In this document: piece by piece, positions 1 to 17,700 of the stretch
How positions within the stretch are numbered: the stretch's first letter is position 1
Layout of the letters: every line of letters begins with the position of its first letter
Assembly: GCF_963678635.1 (NCBI RefSeq)
Contig: NC_087064.1
Coordinates: forward strand, 66,271,548-66,335,547
Source of the DNA: Symsagittifera roscoffensis
Lineage: Eukaryota; Xenacoelomorpha; Acoela; Convolutidae
Reading direction: 5' to 3'
DNA: 64,000 bases
Position numbers and translations under genes: made by a program
Notes under the pieces: model-generated
Seen by the model: the letters and a program-made list of their open reading frames with translations, nothing else
Told to the model about the DNA's origin: nothing
Database searches by the model: none

Positions 1-363
1 CAAAAACAATGTTACTTGGGTAACTTCAGTTTACTTTGAGTATTTTAACGCTTTATTGAAATGCAAAACTTGATTGTTTTTGATTTTCTTTCATTTTTCA
101 AGAAACTTTTCAAAAAAATTGGTTTTCAATTTGCTTATTTTACTATGACTGTCGAATACACCTAGTCTCCAGTTTTTTGTACATCATATATCTAATCCAC
201 CACGCCGAAAAAAACGACAAAAATTTGAAAAAACTTTGTGTTTTTTTAAGACTATTCAGTGCTTCTTGCACAGTAACCGGCTATCCTTGTTCTTGTTTTG
301 TTTTCAGTTTGGCGATCTATTTTCAGATGATGTAAGGGCTTCAGCGTCTGTCTTTGATCTTCG
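1..363. other. 5' flank of the USP8 gene
   Basis: AT-rich sequence without a recognised gene. A pyrimidine-rich tract ending in CAG near 297-306 could be the acceptor of a 5'-UTR intron. An in-frame TGA lies two codons before the ATG at 364, so the coding region does not extend upstream in this exon. I see no clear core promoter. Confidence 0.4.
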
Positions 364-7918
<7,555 letters not shown>

Positions 7919-8211
7919 GAGCGAAATCAACCTGTCCTCGACTTGCTCAAAGGAGATGTGTCCAATATAGAACCTCTACATGTCATCTACGATCAGCTGT
8001 TTTTGCCTTGTTCTCTCTCGCCTCTGGAAATGATGAAAAAATAGACGTTTACCTGACGAAATCTGAGACTCGTCAATATAAAATCTTAACTATTGATTAT
8101 TTTCTGGGCCATTGGATGAAAATTATACCCTCATACGGAACTATGGTAGAAAACAGTTGAGCTGCATTTTTCTTTCGAAACTATCAGATACGTACAGTAA
8201 ACGAACGTAAC

Positions 8212-8217
8212 AATAAA
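8212..8217 (+). promoter_or_regulatory. Putative poly(A) signal of USP8
   Basis: AATAAA lies about 295 bases after the USP8 stop codon. It is the first such hexamer in the 3' flank and is a reasonable end for the transcript. No cDNA evidence is available here. Confidence 0.5.
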
Positions 8218-8649
8218 GAGGAGAGTTATATTTTCAGTGTTACGGCACCTGTCTCTGCGATAATACAAGTAGTGTTAGAATTTAAAACTTTAGTTGTACA
8301 ATCAGTAATTTATTTTTCCTAAATAAGTATATATTGCTACTGTTTTCATTGTTGAATTTTCTATTATCAGAAAAAAATTAAAATTTCTATATGAAAGTAT
8401 TTTGGAGCTTGACTAATGAAGCATCAATCAACGAAATGAAGACTCGTAGGTCGAGTTTTTGTAAATTTTTTGTTCCGACCACTGAAAGTGGAAAGGAACG
8501 TTGTCTTTGGTTGTGCTTTTTGTTACTTTTTTTTACCACAAGTAATCATCGGATTTTGTCGAATGATATATCATATTTAAGTCCCTGCAGTTATGACTCC
8601 AGCAAAATATATAAAAAATTTCAAAAAGTTGTCTCAGTGCGAAAAAAAT

Positions 8650-8915
8650 TACTTGAATATTTGGATCGAGGGTTCGTGCACAAATTCGTGTCTAAATACC
8701 AACAAACGTTTCTAAATACCAAGCAACTTGAATTTTTGGATCCATGTTTGATGCATAAGTTCGTATCTGAATATACCAAAAAAAGTGTCTAAATACCAAA
8801 AGACTCGAATTTTTGGATTGAGGGTTCGTGCACAAATTCGTATCTAAATACCAAAAAACGTTTAAATATCAACAGACTTGAAATTTTGTATCGAGGGTTG
8901 TGCGCAAATTCTAGA
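8650..8915 (+). repeat. Imperfect tandem repeat built on AAATTCGTGTCTAAATACCA
   Basis: Phrases such as GTGCACAAATTCGTGTCTAAA, CTAAATACCAA and TTGAATTTTTGGAT recur four or five times with period variation, giving a degenerate minisatellite. An open frame over 8391-8792 is partly a by-product of it and resembles no family I know. Confidence 0.6.
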
Positions 8916-9134
8916 AAGACAGAAATCTCCTAGTCTAAGTATAGTCTTTTTCGATGATAAAGTTACTAGGGCATAACGTCGCTAATTGATGTCCTGTGGT
9001 TCAAAGCCACTGAAATCGCCGCTTTTTGCATCAGGATATAAAAATTCCAGATGTAAGGAAAGCCTAATTAATTAATTCAGGACGTATTAAAGGTTTTAAA
9101 AGCTTTCCCTTATTTAAGTTTTCGTATTGGAGAC

Positions 9135-9600
9135 CAGGGGTGCATCTAGGATTTTCTCGAGGGACCGGGGGGTTTGGATTTTCAAAAAAATTTCAAATTT
9201 TATCGACCTTTTTTATTTTTTTTAGGTCGAAAAAATTGAATTATCGAGCTCTCACAAATCACTGTAAAGACCTTTTTTTCCAAATTTTCTGCGCCGCAAG
9301 CGAAACTTTGATTTTTCGAAATTCTGAAAAAACAGGCCAAAAAAGGCGGTTTAGGCACTTTTTGGAAAAACTTGACAAAAAAATCACGTTTTTTCGGCGC
9401 GCGCTTCCCCCTCAGTTTTTGTTTATATTGGCGCCAAAAGCGCCTTTAGAAAAAACTTAAGGTCCTTCTGCGAAAAATGGATATCTTAAAATAGTAAAAA
9501 AGGGACCGCCACCCTCCCCCCTTAAATCCGCCACCCTCCCCCCTTGAATCCGCCACCCTCCCCCTTAAATCCGCCACCCTCCCCCCTTAAATCCGCTGCC
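9135..9600 (+). mobile_element. hAT-like MITE, copy A
   Basis: It starts CAGGGGTGCATCTAGGATTT and shares its whole body with inverted copies at 14.3 and 40.3 kb and a direct copy at 28.1 kb: the TCTCGAGGGA block, GGTCGA, GAGCTCT, CTGCGCCGCA, the AAAAACAGGCC block, GGCGCGCGCTTCCCC and GGCGCC. It has no coding capacity. The 3' end is replaced by a GC-rich tandem repeat. Confidence 0.7.
9500..9600 (+). repeat. Minisatellite of about 22 bp derived from the MITE terminus
   Basis: Four tandem units of the form CCGCCACCCTCCCCCCTTAA (plus ATC). The unit is close to the reverse complement of the family terminus CAGGGGCGGGTTTAGGGGG seen at 40262, so the terminal inverted repeat itself seems to have been amplified. 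Confidence 0.7.
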
Positions 9601-10612
9601 GTTGTAGATGGATTTAAATGATCTGTCACACCTAACCGTCTTCAATTTAGTTTATAACGTTAGTTTAGCAGTAGAATTTTGGAACGGGTAACCGGAAGTG
9701 GCGATGGGGGGGTGGTGCGGGTTCCATTTTTGTAGTTATTTACTCCTATGACCATTTCCCGCCCTCGATTACCGGTGTCTGCACTACTAATACTAAAGTT
9801 AAATGTGGCATCAATTAAAATCCTTTTCAGTCATATTTCAGAAAAATAACGAAATTCCAAAACTCTTCCCTCCGGTAGACGCGAAATAATTGCTAGGCAT
9901 ATTTTCGATATTAGGGCTCGATTGACTTTTAATCACTCTTTGATGTTAAATTACAGTTTCTCACGGCCTCGATTGATAGTTAATTAAGGCTTTCTCTGAC
10001 TCAAAAATGCTGAAAAGGAAGAATAAAAAACAATAAGCAGAGGTCAACTTTAATCGCGAACTGGAGAATCTTTTTGCTTTAAAAGGAAATAGGGTTCAGC
10101 GTGTCGCCCATTTTGCCTCTTTTGCGAGAAAAATGAAGCGCATTGCTTTGTTCTTTATTTTTTATATTTAACGGTTCATTGTTCCATCCCTGTAAGAAAG
10201 TTATTCCTTATTGAAGTACCGAGTGTTAAAGAGCTGGCTTGGATATGTAATTTTTGGTGGTTTTGAAATGCGAATCGCTGGCATCATCAATTAAGATACT
10301 GATTCAATGCAAGGAAAGAATCGAACGCACCACTGTTCACCTCTTTAGAGAGAAACACTGTCGTTTCATAAAGACTTGCATGCAATTGTTGGCTTACTTT
10401 GTGATCTGGGTTATGTTACCCCTCCCTCGAGCATCACGATCTTCGAGGGATCATTGTGGGCCCCGAACCACCGACCTTACGACTGAGACCTTAGCCACTT
10501 AGTCATGGCTCACAGCATCAGAATTCAATGGGCATCTAACCCTGTAGTTTCGACTGAGACCTTAGGCGCTTAGGCATCTCAATGCAATACAATCTAACCC
10601 TGTTCTAGTTTG
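9601..10612. other. USP8-frataxin intergenic spacer
   Basis: No gene recognised. On the - strand at about 10455-10515 a tRNA-like stretch has an A-box-like GACTAAGTGGCTAAGG and a B-box-like GGTTCGGGG. Nearby is an imperfect direct repeat of GACTGAGACCTTAG (about 10480 and 10552). The frataxin promoter should lie here, but no diagnostic element stands out. Confidence 0.4.
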
Positions 10613-12466
10613 ATGGTCGGTTTCAGAACACATGTGCTACATTGCTTTGAAAGAATGATCCTTCGAACTCTAGCCTCGCTAAAAGCAGGCAAACAGCTTT
10701 GCACCTATTGCAAATTCAGAGCCTCGTCTATCCGCTCTTTTTCTGAGAATGGAACCAAATCAACGGTGCTGCCACAACATCTTATCACAGACTTCGAGTT
10801 TCAGATTTCAGGTACTTTATCTAAGAGCACTGAAATTTAGCTATTAAACTATTTAAATTCAGATCAATTCAAATGGCAAAACGTTTTTATTGAGTTTTTG
10901 ATAAGTATTTTTGTCAATTCTCTCGTTTTTTCCACGAATATATATTTTTGCAAACTGGAAATGGGATTTGGAGGCATCTGGTATTTTAAGTTTCCCTGAT
11001 TTTAGAATTCATTTATTTCAGAAGCGGATTTCAAAGATTTATCGGAGCTTTACTTGAACTCTTTGGCAGATCATTTGGACGGATTAGCCTCAAAGGGAGT
11101 GATCGAGAGGGATGACTTCGACGTGGAACATAGTGGAGATGTTCTGACTGTGAACACTGGTATTCGAAATATGAAATATGTCATCAATAGACAGGTTGGA
11201 AAATTTTTTCCCCATCATACTTCCTCTTTACAGTTACTTTTCTCCATGATGCAAAAACCCTTGCGGAAGTCTTACATTTGACTATTTTGTACTCTCCGTC
11301 CCCAGATTTGAATGTTTACTATTTTCATAATAGTTTTATGTATGTTAATACGGCTAAATGTGTAAGTTGACCATGTCGACTATGAAGAACAAATGTGTTC
11401 ACAATAATTAGTTTTTTTGCAATGCAAAACTTCATTACATTATGAAAATGCCAAAATAGTTTTTCAAAACTGAATTACAAAAGAGAGAGGAAGTTATTTT
11501 GTTACTAGAGCGAGGGTAATAACGGAACAGCCAAGATTTAGCTGAAGCTGGTAGAGTAAATTAACCAAAATTTTGTTCAAAACAGACAGGTTGGATTTAC
11601 TTTTTGCTCATGGTTATTACAAGCCTGTTAGGATGTTGCATGATTGCTTTGAAAGGTTTTTTTTTAAAGCGTATCGTATATATTTGTTCGTTCTCTTTTG
11701 TCAGTTTGTCTTCTTCTTAGCATGTTCGAACTTAGTTTCTAGCAACATCCGCTCTAAATTGTTCTGGCTATGGTTGAGATTTTTAATAAAATTGTTCAAG
11801 TTATATTTCAATCATTGGGGGAGTATATATAATATAAAAAAATATAGGGCATTTTAGGCTCAGTGGTCTACCTAAGATTCGGCTGCGTAGTTGCTGCCCG
11901 GTAAATTTTTCTGAATGCTAGTTTAAAGCTGGCAATCTTGTTTTGCGACAGGTTTTCATTTTGATTTAATTCAGTTTGCCATAAAAATTATTTTAGGTTT
12001 TTCGCCTTTTCGATTAGCTGCCATGCTATGTTTGTGTTGCATCTCCAATTTTGCTAAAATCCACTTCGCCACTTTTAGCATAATTTCCAAACCCTCCTCA
12101 AGACCCCTATACCCCCCCCCCCCCCCCACAACTCAGCATTGCAGAAAACTGGAAAATATGCAAAAAGACCATTTTTTTAAATTCCGCAATGTGGTCCGTG
12201 GTTTTAACATTCTGTGGTGCCTGTACAGCACTTCCCATTTTCATTGTATATTCATTTTGGAATTGTTTTAGACTCCCAACCGTCAAATGTGGCTCTCATC
12301 TCCTCTCTCAGGCCCCTTCAGATACGACTACATGGACAGAAGTTGGATCTACAGACGAACAAAAGAGAAGATGGTCACTCTACTAGACAGAGAATTCAAA
12401 CAACTCTACTCGGAAGACTGTCAATTTGCACCATTTGAAAGTACTTTTTTCAAAAAGGAAAACTAA
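10613..12466 (+). CDS. FXN: Frataxin, mitochondrial iron-sulphur cluster assembly factor (3 exons)
   Basis: Frataxin binds the NFS1-ISCU complex in the mitochondrial matrix and promotes sulphur transfer and Fe-S assembly. Exons 10613-10811, 11022-11194 and 12272-12466 join in phase and give 188 residues; human frataxin has 210. The first 60 or so residues are rich in Arg, Lys and Ser with very few acids, as expected of a matrix-targeting presequence. The acidic first helix follows (LSELYLNSLADHLDGL), then the first strands (DDFDVEHSGDVLTV), YVINRQ, and the hallmark TPNRQMWLSSPLSGPFRYDY at about 125-144 with conserved W131. The ATG follows an in-frame TAA. The last exon is visible only by splicing (TTGTTTTAG acceptor). 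Introns are 210 and 1077 bp. Confidence 0.95.
12112..12127 (+). repeat. Poly(C) run in frataxin intron 2
   Basis: Sixteen consecutive C residues lie about 145 bases before the acceptor of the last frataxin exon. It is a mononucleotide microsatellite and likely length-polymorphic. Confidence 0.9.
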
Positions 12467-13014
12467 ATAAGTTAACTTTCACATAGAAAAATTATCGTGT
12501 TATAACATTGATTCTTGAAAGTTGTTTGTATATTGTATATAATTGAGATACAAGCTTTTGAGTTTTTGAACAGTAATCAACTCAGTCTCAAAAGTTATAC
12601 CATTTCTCAGAAATTGATCGTTTTTTTTGGTAGATCTGCTCGGTTGTCGTGTTTTATCAATGCGTCGTACAAAAGAGCTTAATATTCTTCAAGTTGAACA
12701 AAAACCATCAGATATTAGCATTCGCCAAAAAACCACTTAGATAATGATTCAGTTACAGGTTAGACATGTCAACTTGGTGCTGAACGTTTTTAGCTTAGTC
12801 CATAGTCTTTATCAAGAAAAATAGTACATAAAGAGTGTACCAGTAACTTTTATTTATTGTTGATTTGTTTTGGTGTTACACTTTGAGACTTCTAAAAATG
12901 AGAGACAATTTGAGTGTTGCTTTTACTTTCGTTAACAAATCTAGACTCGGTTGACCTGATTCTAGATATTATTCCATCTTAACGGTATCAGGTACATGCC
13001 TTCTTCGATCAAAA
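12467..13014. other. Frataxin 3' flank
   Basis: AT-rich sequence with no recognised gene. I see no clear AATAAA in the first 400 bases after the frataxin stop, so the transcript end is unplaced. Confidence 0.4.
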
Positions 13015-13640
13015 ATTCCGCAAAATTTACACTTGCGGGCTTAATGTAATAATACGACTTTCGTTTTTTCTGTCATGAGTCACAAATATTGGTGCCACTT
13101 TTGGGGAACCTTCACACTTTTTTGATAGCATGTGATTTGACATTCTATTAGAAATAAATTAACACAGTTAATGCATTTCTCATTGTTCAAATGAAACAAA
13201 AGAGCTATTTCTTTAAATAGCAGTACAAAATATCAGTAGAAACTTGAATTTTTTGAAATATAATTTAACCATAATTTGGCTTTATGATTTCCAATTTGTT
13301 ACTTAGAAAGTCAGCGTGGATGCCTTGAGTTTGTTATATTTCAAATTTTTACATGCAAAATTGTGTCTGTTTGTGTTTGGCGCCACTTATGCTGCATTGC
13401 TTTGGAATTTGATTAGCATATAGAGCTGCTTTATTTGTGGCTAGTGTTAGTAAATTGTCAGAGGCTCGTGACTCAGATGAGAGGACAGTGGATTTTTAGT
13501 CTCCTGGCGTAGAATCGAACCTACCACAGTAAAAAGTTTGTTTTTAAACGCTTATTTTAACCTTCTATTCATTTTCCACCGTTTTTTTGTCGTTTTGTCG
13601 CTAGTGTTTGCGAAGCACAGCTTCGACTCGATGTCAATTA
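13015..13640 (+). mobile_element. SINE-like element, copy 5
   Basis: A long copy: head (TAATGTAATAATACGACTTTC), the GTCACAAATATTGGTGCCAC block, the body with TATGATTTCCAATTTGTTA and TGGATGCCTTGAGTTTGTTA, a diverged tRNA-like core (GAGGCTCGTGACTCAG, AGAATCGAACC) and a tail with CGCTAGTGTTTGCGAAGC followed by the inverted GCTTCG. It lies between frataxin and the phosphatase gene. Confidence 0.6.
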
Positions 13641-14254
13641 TTTGATTCTGGTTGTTTATTTTTGTCGGCTTAGTTCCTGTTGCACAGACTCTTTTTTGCA
13701 GGTTTAGTTTTCTTCTTATTTCCTGAATGAGAAAATTTTTGCAGGTTTGGTTTTCTAATTATTTTTTTTGAAGTGTTTTAGGTCTGATTTATTAGGTATG
13801 CGATTAGCAATCGTTATCAATTCTGTTCATAGACTTAATCTTGTAAACAAATCGTCCAACAAAATCACTGAATCATTTTCTCAAAGCTGCATTTTCGTCT
13901 ACCAACAGACGTATTTTGAGCATTTATATATATATTTTTTTACTTGCTTCGAAAGTTGCTTCGGTTCAAACTTAATCGGCTTAGTGGCATCATATTGCAC
14001 CATTAGATGAGCAAAACAAGTTTTAGTTTTTTAGGGTTAGTTCACGTTTTGAAAGAATTTTTTTGCTCAACGGATGTCTGCTCAAAAATTTTCGGCTTTA
14101 ATACCGCTTTGTGTCTATGCAAATGTATCTTTCAACTGTCTTATTCGTCATTTTTTCTAATCAAATTTATTCAAAACAAAGATGTGACAATTTCGATAGA
14201 TTTAACTTTTTTCAATTCATATCAACAACTTTTTAGAAGTAGTGGGTTTAGGGG
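13641..14254. other. Spacer without recognised gene
   Basis: AT-rich with two open frames (13768-14010 and 14007-14345) of low complexity. The second runs into the MITE. Neither resembles a known protein, and I see no conserved domain. Confidence 0.4.
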
Positions 14255-14600
14255 TTTTAACAGTAGCAGGTTTGGTGGGGGGGGGGGCCCTCTCAGGGAT
14301 TCGACCTCCTGCCGACCTAAAGGGGCCCCCTTTGTACTATTTTGAGATATATTTTTTTGGTGAGGTACCCTAACATTTTTCTAAAGGCGCCTTTGGCGCC
14401 AATATATTCTAATTTTTGAGGGTGGGGGGAGCGCGCTCCGAAAAAACGCGATTTTTTGGTCAAAATTTTCCAAAAAGTGCCGAAAAAGGCCTGTTTTTCA
14501 AAAAATCGCCTGCAGCGCAGAAAAAAATTGGGGTGTTTATAGTGATTTGGGAGAGCTCAGAAAATCAATTTGGTCGACCTAAAAATATATTATATGCTCA
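14255..14600 (-). mobile_element. hAT-like MITE, copy B (inverted)
   Basis: Reverse orientation of the family at 9135. In order it has a G-rich terminus, CAGGGATTCGACC, AAAGGCGCCTTTGGCGCC, GGGGGGAGCGCGC, AAAAACGCGATTTTTTGGT, GGCCTGTTTTTC, GAGAGCTC and GGTCGACCTAAAAA. Its left end merges with a poly(G) run. No coding capacity. Confidence 0.65.
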
Positions 14601-14750
14601 GTTTACGAAAAAAACTAATTGGTTTGCTGTTTTTCTTCAGATCTAGCATGTATTATAGATGTTCTGTACATTGAATGTATGAAGTAGTTTAATTCGTTTC
14701 TCTCAAACTGGATACCCAAGTTATGTAATTTTATCATCGGCTGATTTGTG

Positions 14751-17700
14751 ATGCCGTCTACTTACTTGACCGCTAATGGAAAGCGTGAGCTGGAGGTGAA
14801 GCCGGCCTACTCGTGGCTGGGGGACAAAATGAGACAGGCTGTCAGTCATGACGTCATCTGCACTGTCGGCTGTGGGGGAGTGGAGTGCAAGTTTTGTGTA
14901 CCGGAGGGCAAGTTCGATAAACAGGTTTGTAAATATAGTTTTCGCAATTAATGTTTTGTTTGCAAATATTGTTCTGTCGATCGCAAAATGTTTCCCCAAT
15001 CTTCTTGCTCATTTTGACGAAGTAAACAAATTTTTCACCCATCTAAACGCATATAACTCGGGTGACAAAAAATCTGAAACTAAGAAGCACCGTTTTTGGA
15101 CCAAAATAAATTACCTTATCATTTGGCAAACGTTATGAAATAATCCATAAAATTGATAATTTTAAGTCGATTTAAATTGATTGTCCTGGATAAATAGGGA
15201 ATAACTTAAATCGATTCAAAGTTGTTGTAAATCGATCTCTATAGAGATAGAGGATTAGCTACATTTTCTTATAAGAATCATTCTAGTCCATGTTTTTAAC
15301 TAGATCCTCTTCGTATTCGTGTTTAGGATTTCGTGATTGAAGGCTTGTTTTCCAACTGGGTGGAGCCACACTTCGTGGCCATCTCGAGGCCATCCACTCG
15401 AGCCATGGAGAAGTTCCACATCGTGGACCAGTTTCTGCAGCTGGGAGTGAAATCAATTGTCAACTTAACTACTCCAGGTGCGTTTTCGGAGGATTCCTGC
15501 TTAACCTATGCAACTCGTCGTTAATCTGCTTGACTGCAGTTCTTCTAATAATTTACATCAAAACCGTTTTTAACTTGTCTTCAATCGTAATTCAAAACCT
15601 ATAAAAAACAGAGTGTTTACTTGTTAGTTATGTTTGTTGATTAAAATGTCGCTCGTTAATTGTTGAATGTTTTTCTTTCTCTCGAGAATTGAAAAAAAAT
15701 AAATAAGACCATGAGCGTGCGTTTGATCCAGGAGAGCACAGCAACTGCGGGTTTGAGCTGGAGTCCAGTGGATTTTCCTACATACCAGAGGACTTCATGA
15801 GAAGGGGAGTCTTCTTCTATAACTTTCCCTGGCCAGATTTCGGAACCGCGAACAACCACGAACTTCTAGACGCCGTACAGGTGAGCTGATTGTGATGACA
15901 TGAGATTCATCGAGGTTAAAACTCTTAGTTGAAACGTAGAGAGAGATTAAACATTCGATTTGACCTGATCTATCAAAATTAAGGTCTGATTTAATTATGA
16001 TCTGATTCTAGATTTATTGGTGTGTCTATTAGCACTTCGAGTTTGACCAACTGTCGAAATGTTTCAAATAAAATAGTTTACCGTGATATTAATAATTCAT
16101 ACCCATAAATTCAATGCTTATATGTCGAATGCTTGAGAGTTTTTGAGTAACATCCATAATGAGAAGGTGTGAACTAATTGAAATTTTTATCCATAATGGA
16201 AAAATTACACTTGCGATCAGCGTAGTGTGTTCTACGGACTTTTTTTTCCTAACCTAACTTGCCAAAAAAGTTTTCATTGAAAGTGGAAAGTGTTCATTTA
16301 TTTGGTGGCACATTTGTTGTAATCACGATCTAGCATTAGAAATTTCATAGCATCTGTTCTCTGCTTTATTTGTGGCTAGTGTTTGTGATGTATGATGTAT
16401 TAATATAGCGTGGCTTAGTGGTTAGTGTGTGAGGCTCATAATCTCTAAGTCGGAGTAGGTCGGAAGATCGAATCCGAGACAGCCAAATTTTTACTAATTC
16501 GAGGCTTATTTTCACTTTTTCTGATTGCACTTTATGCAGCTTCTTTTTGTCGCGCTCGCGCTAATGTTTTCAAAGCGAATCTTGGCCTCTATGTTTGATT
16601 TTGTTTTTCATTGATAACAACTCTAACTACCGAAAATTTTTTCGGCCAATCATCGATCTCAATATCATTGCACCAATCAACAGCATTGGTGCTGAGACCA
16701 GGTCAATTTAATTTAATAACAAGTCATTGGATCTTTCGAAACCTGCGAAGGCACTAGCTTGGCTTCTTCTTCTTCTTCTTGCTTCAGGAGGCCCTGGTCA
16801 GTGCTCCGCACTGATATGGGCACGTCCCATCCTTCTGAGGTATGTGAACAGGTATCCGGGGTTGTTGAATAGGCTTTCCATGTCGTCATCTCGTCCGGTC
16901 AGTTCGTGTCGTATGTGGGCGCCTCGTTGGCAGCTGAGTATATAGTTTACGGTGTCTGGCTCTCCACAGTCCAGGCAGCCGGGGTCTTCGATGGCCCAAA
17001 TCTGGCCAGGTCAGCTCTGGATAGTGAGGAGTGGCCCGTTCGTAGTTGGTTCCACGTGACCTCTTCCCATCTGTTGAGGTACTTCTTCGGGCGGTTTTTC
17101 ATGGTAGTTGCCCAGTTTTGGAGGTACCTCTTGTCCTTTAGTCTTCGCTCTTTCTTGATGACGGCTTTGGCCGTGTTGAGTGTCAGTGGGCGTATATCCT
17201 GGGCGAGGTGAGTTGCCTCTCCGGCTGCTACGTCTGCGCACTCGTTCCCTTCGAGTCCGCAGTGTGCGGGGACCCAGACGAAAGTGCAACGCCCAATCTT
17301 CTCAACCGCCTTCCATATGGTGATGCCGCAGTTGGTGTCCTGACCCTCTGGGCCTGTCGCTAGTTCGCTGAGCGAGGAGAGGGAATCAGTCATGATTCTG
17401 ACGCTGGTGCCGTGTTCCTGGCCGAGGGTACTCACATACTCCAGGGCTATTTTGATGGCCTCCATCTCTGCTTCCTAGGAGGACGCCACAGCACTAGCTT
17501 GGCTGACCGCTTTCCTAGGAAAGTCATTCTCAGACAAAAAAATTGACTAGCTTGCTGACGGATTGAATCTCGCAGAGCTTCAAGGGATGAACTTCTTCAC
17601 CAGTCAGTGTCAAAGGCAAGCAATTTGAAGAAAGACTCAGCAGAATGATTCTCAGTGACTTCTACAACACAGTAGAAGCTACAGACCCAGAGAACGCGTG

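Noticed and set aside
8960-9030. tRNA-like T arm (GTGGTTCAAAGCCAC)
   Set aside because: Only a single hairpin fits. No A box or acceptor stem at the right distance.
10254-10502. 82-codon frame upstream of frataxin
   Set aside because: It overlaps a tRNA-like repeat, shows no domain, and the frataxin frame has an in-frame stop before its own ATG.
12023-12438. Three overlapping + strand frames in the last part of frataxin
   Set aside because: They are out-of-frame shadows of intron 2 and exon 3. The real exon is 12272-12466 in another frame.
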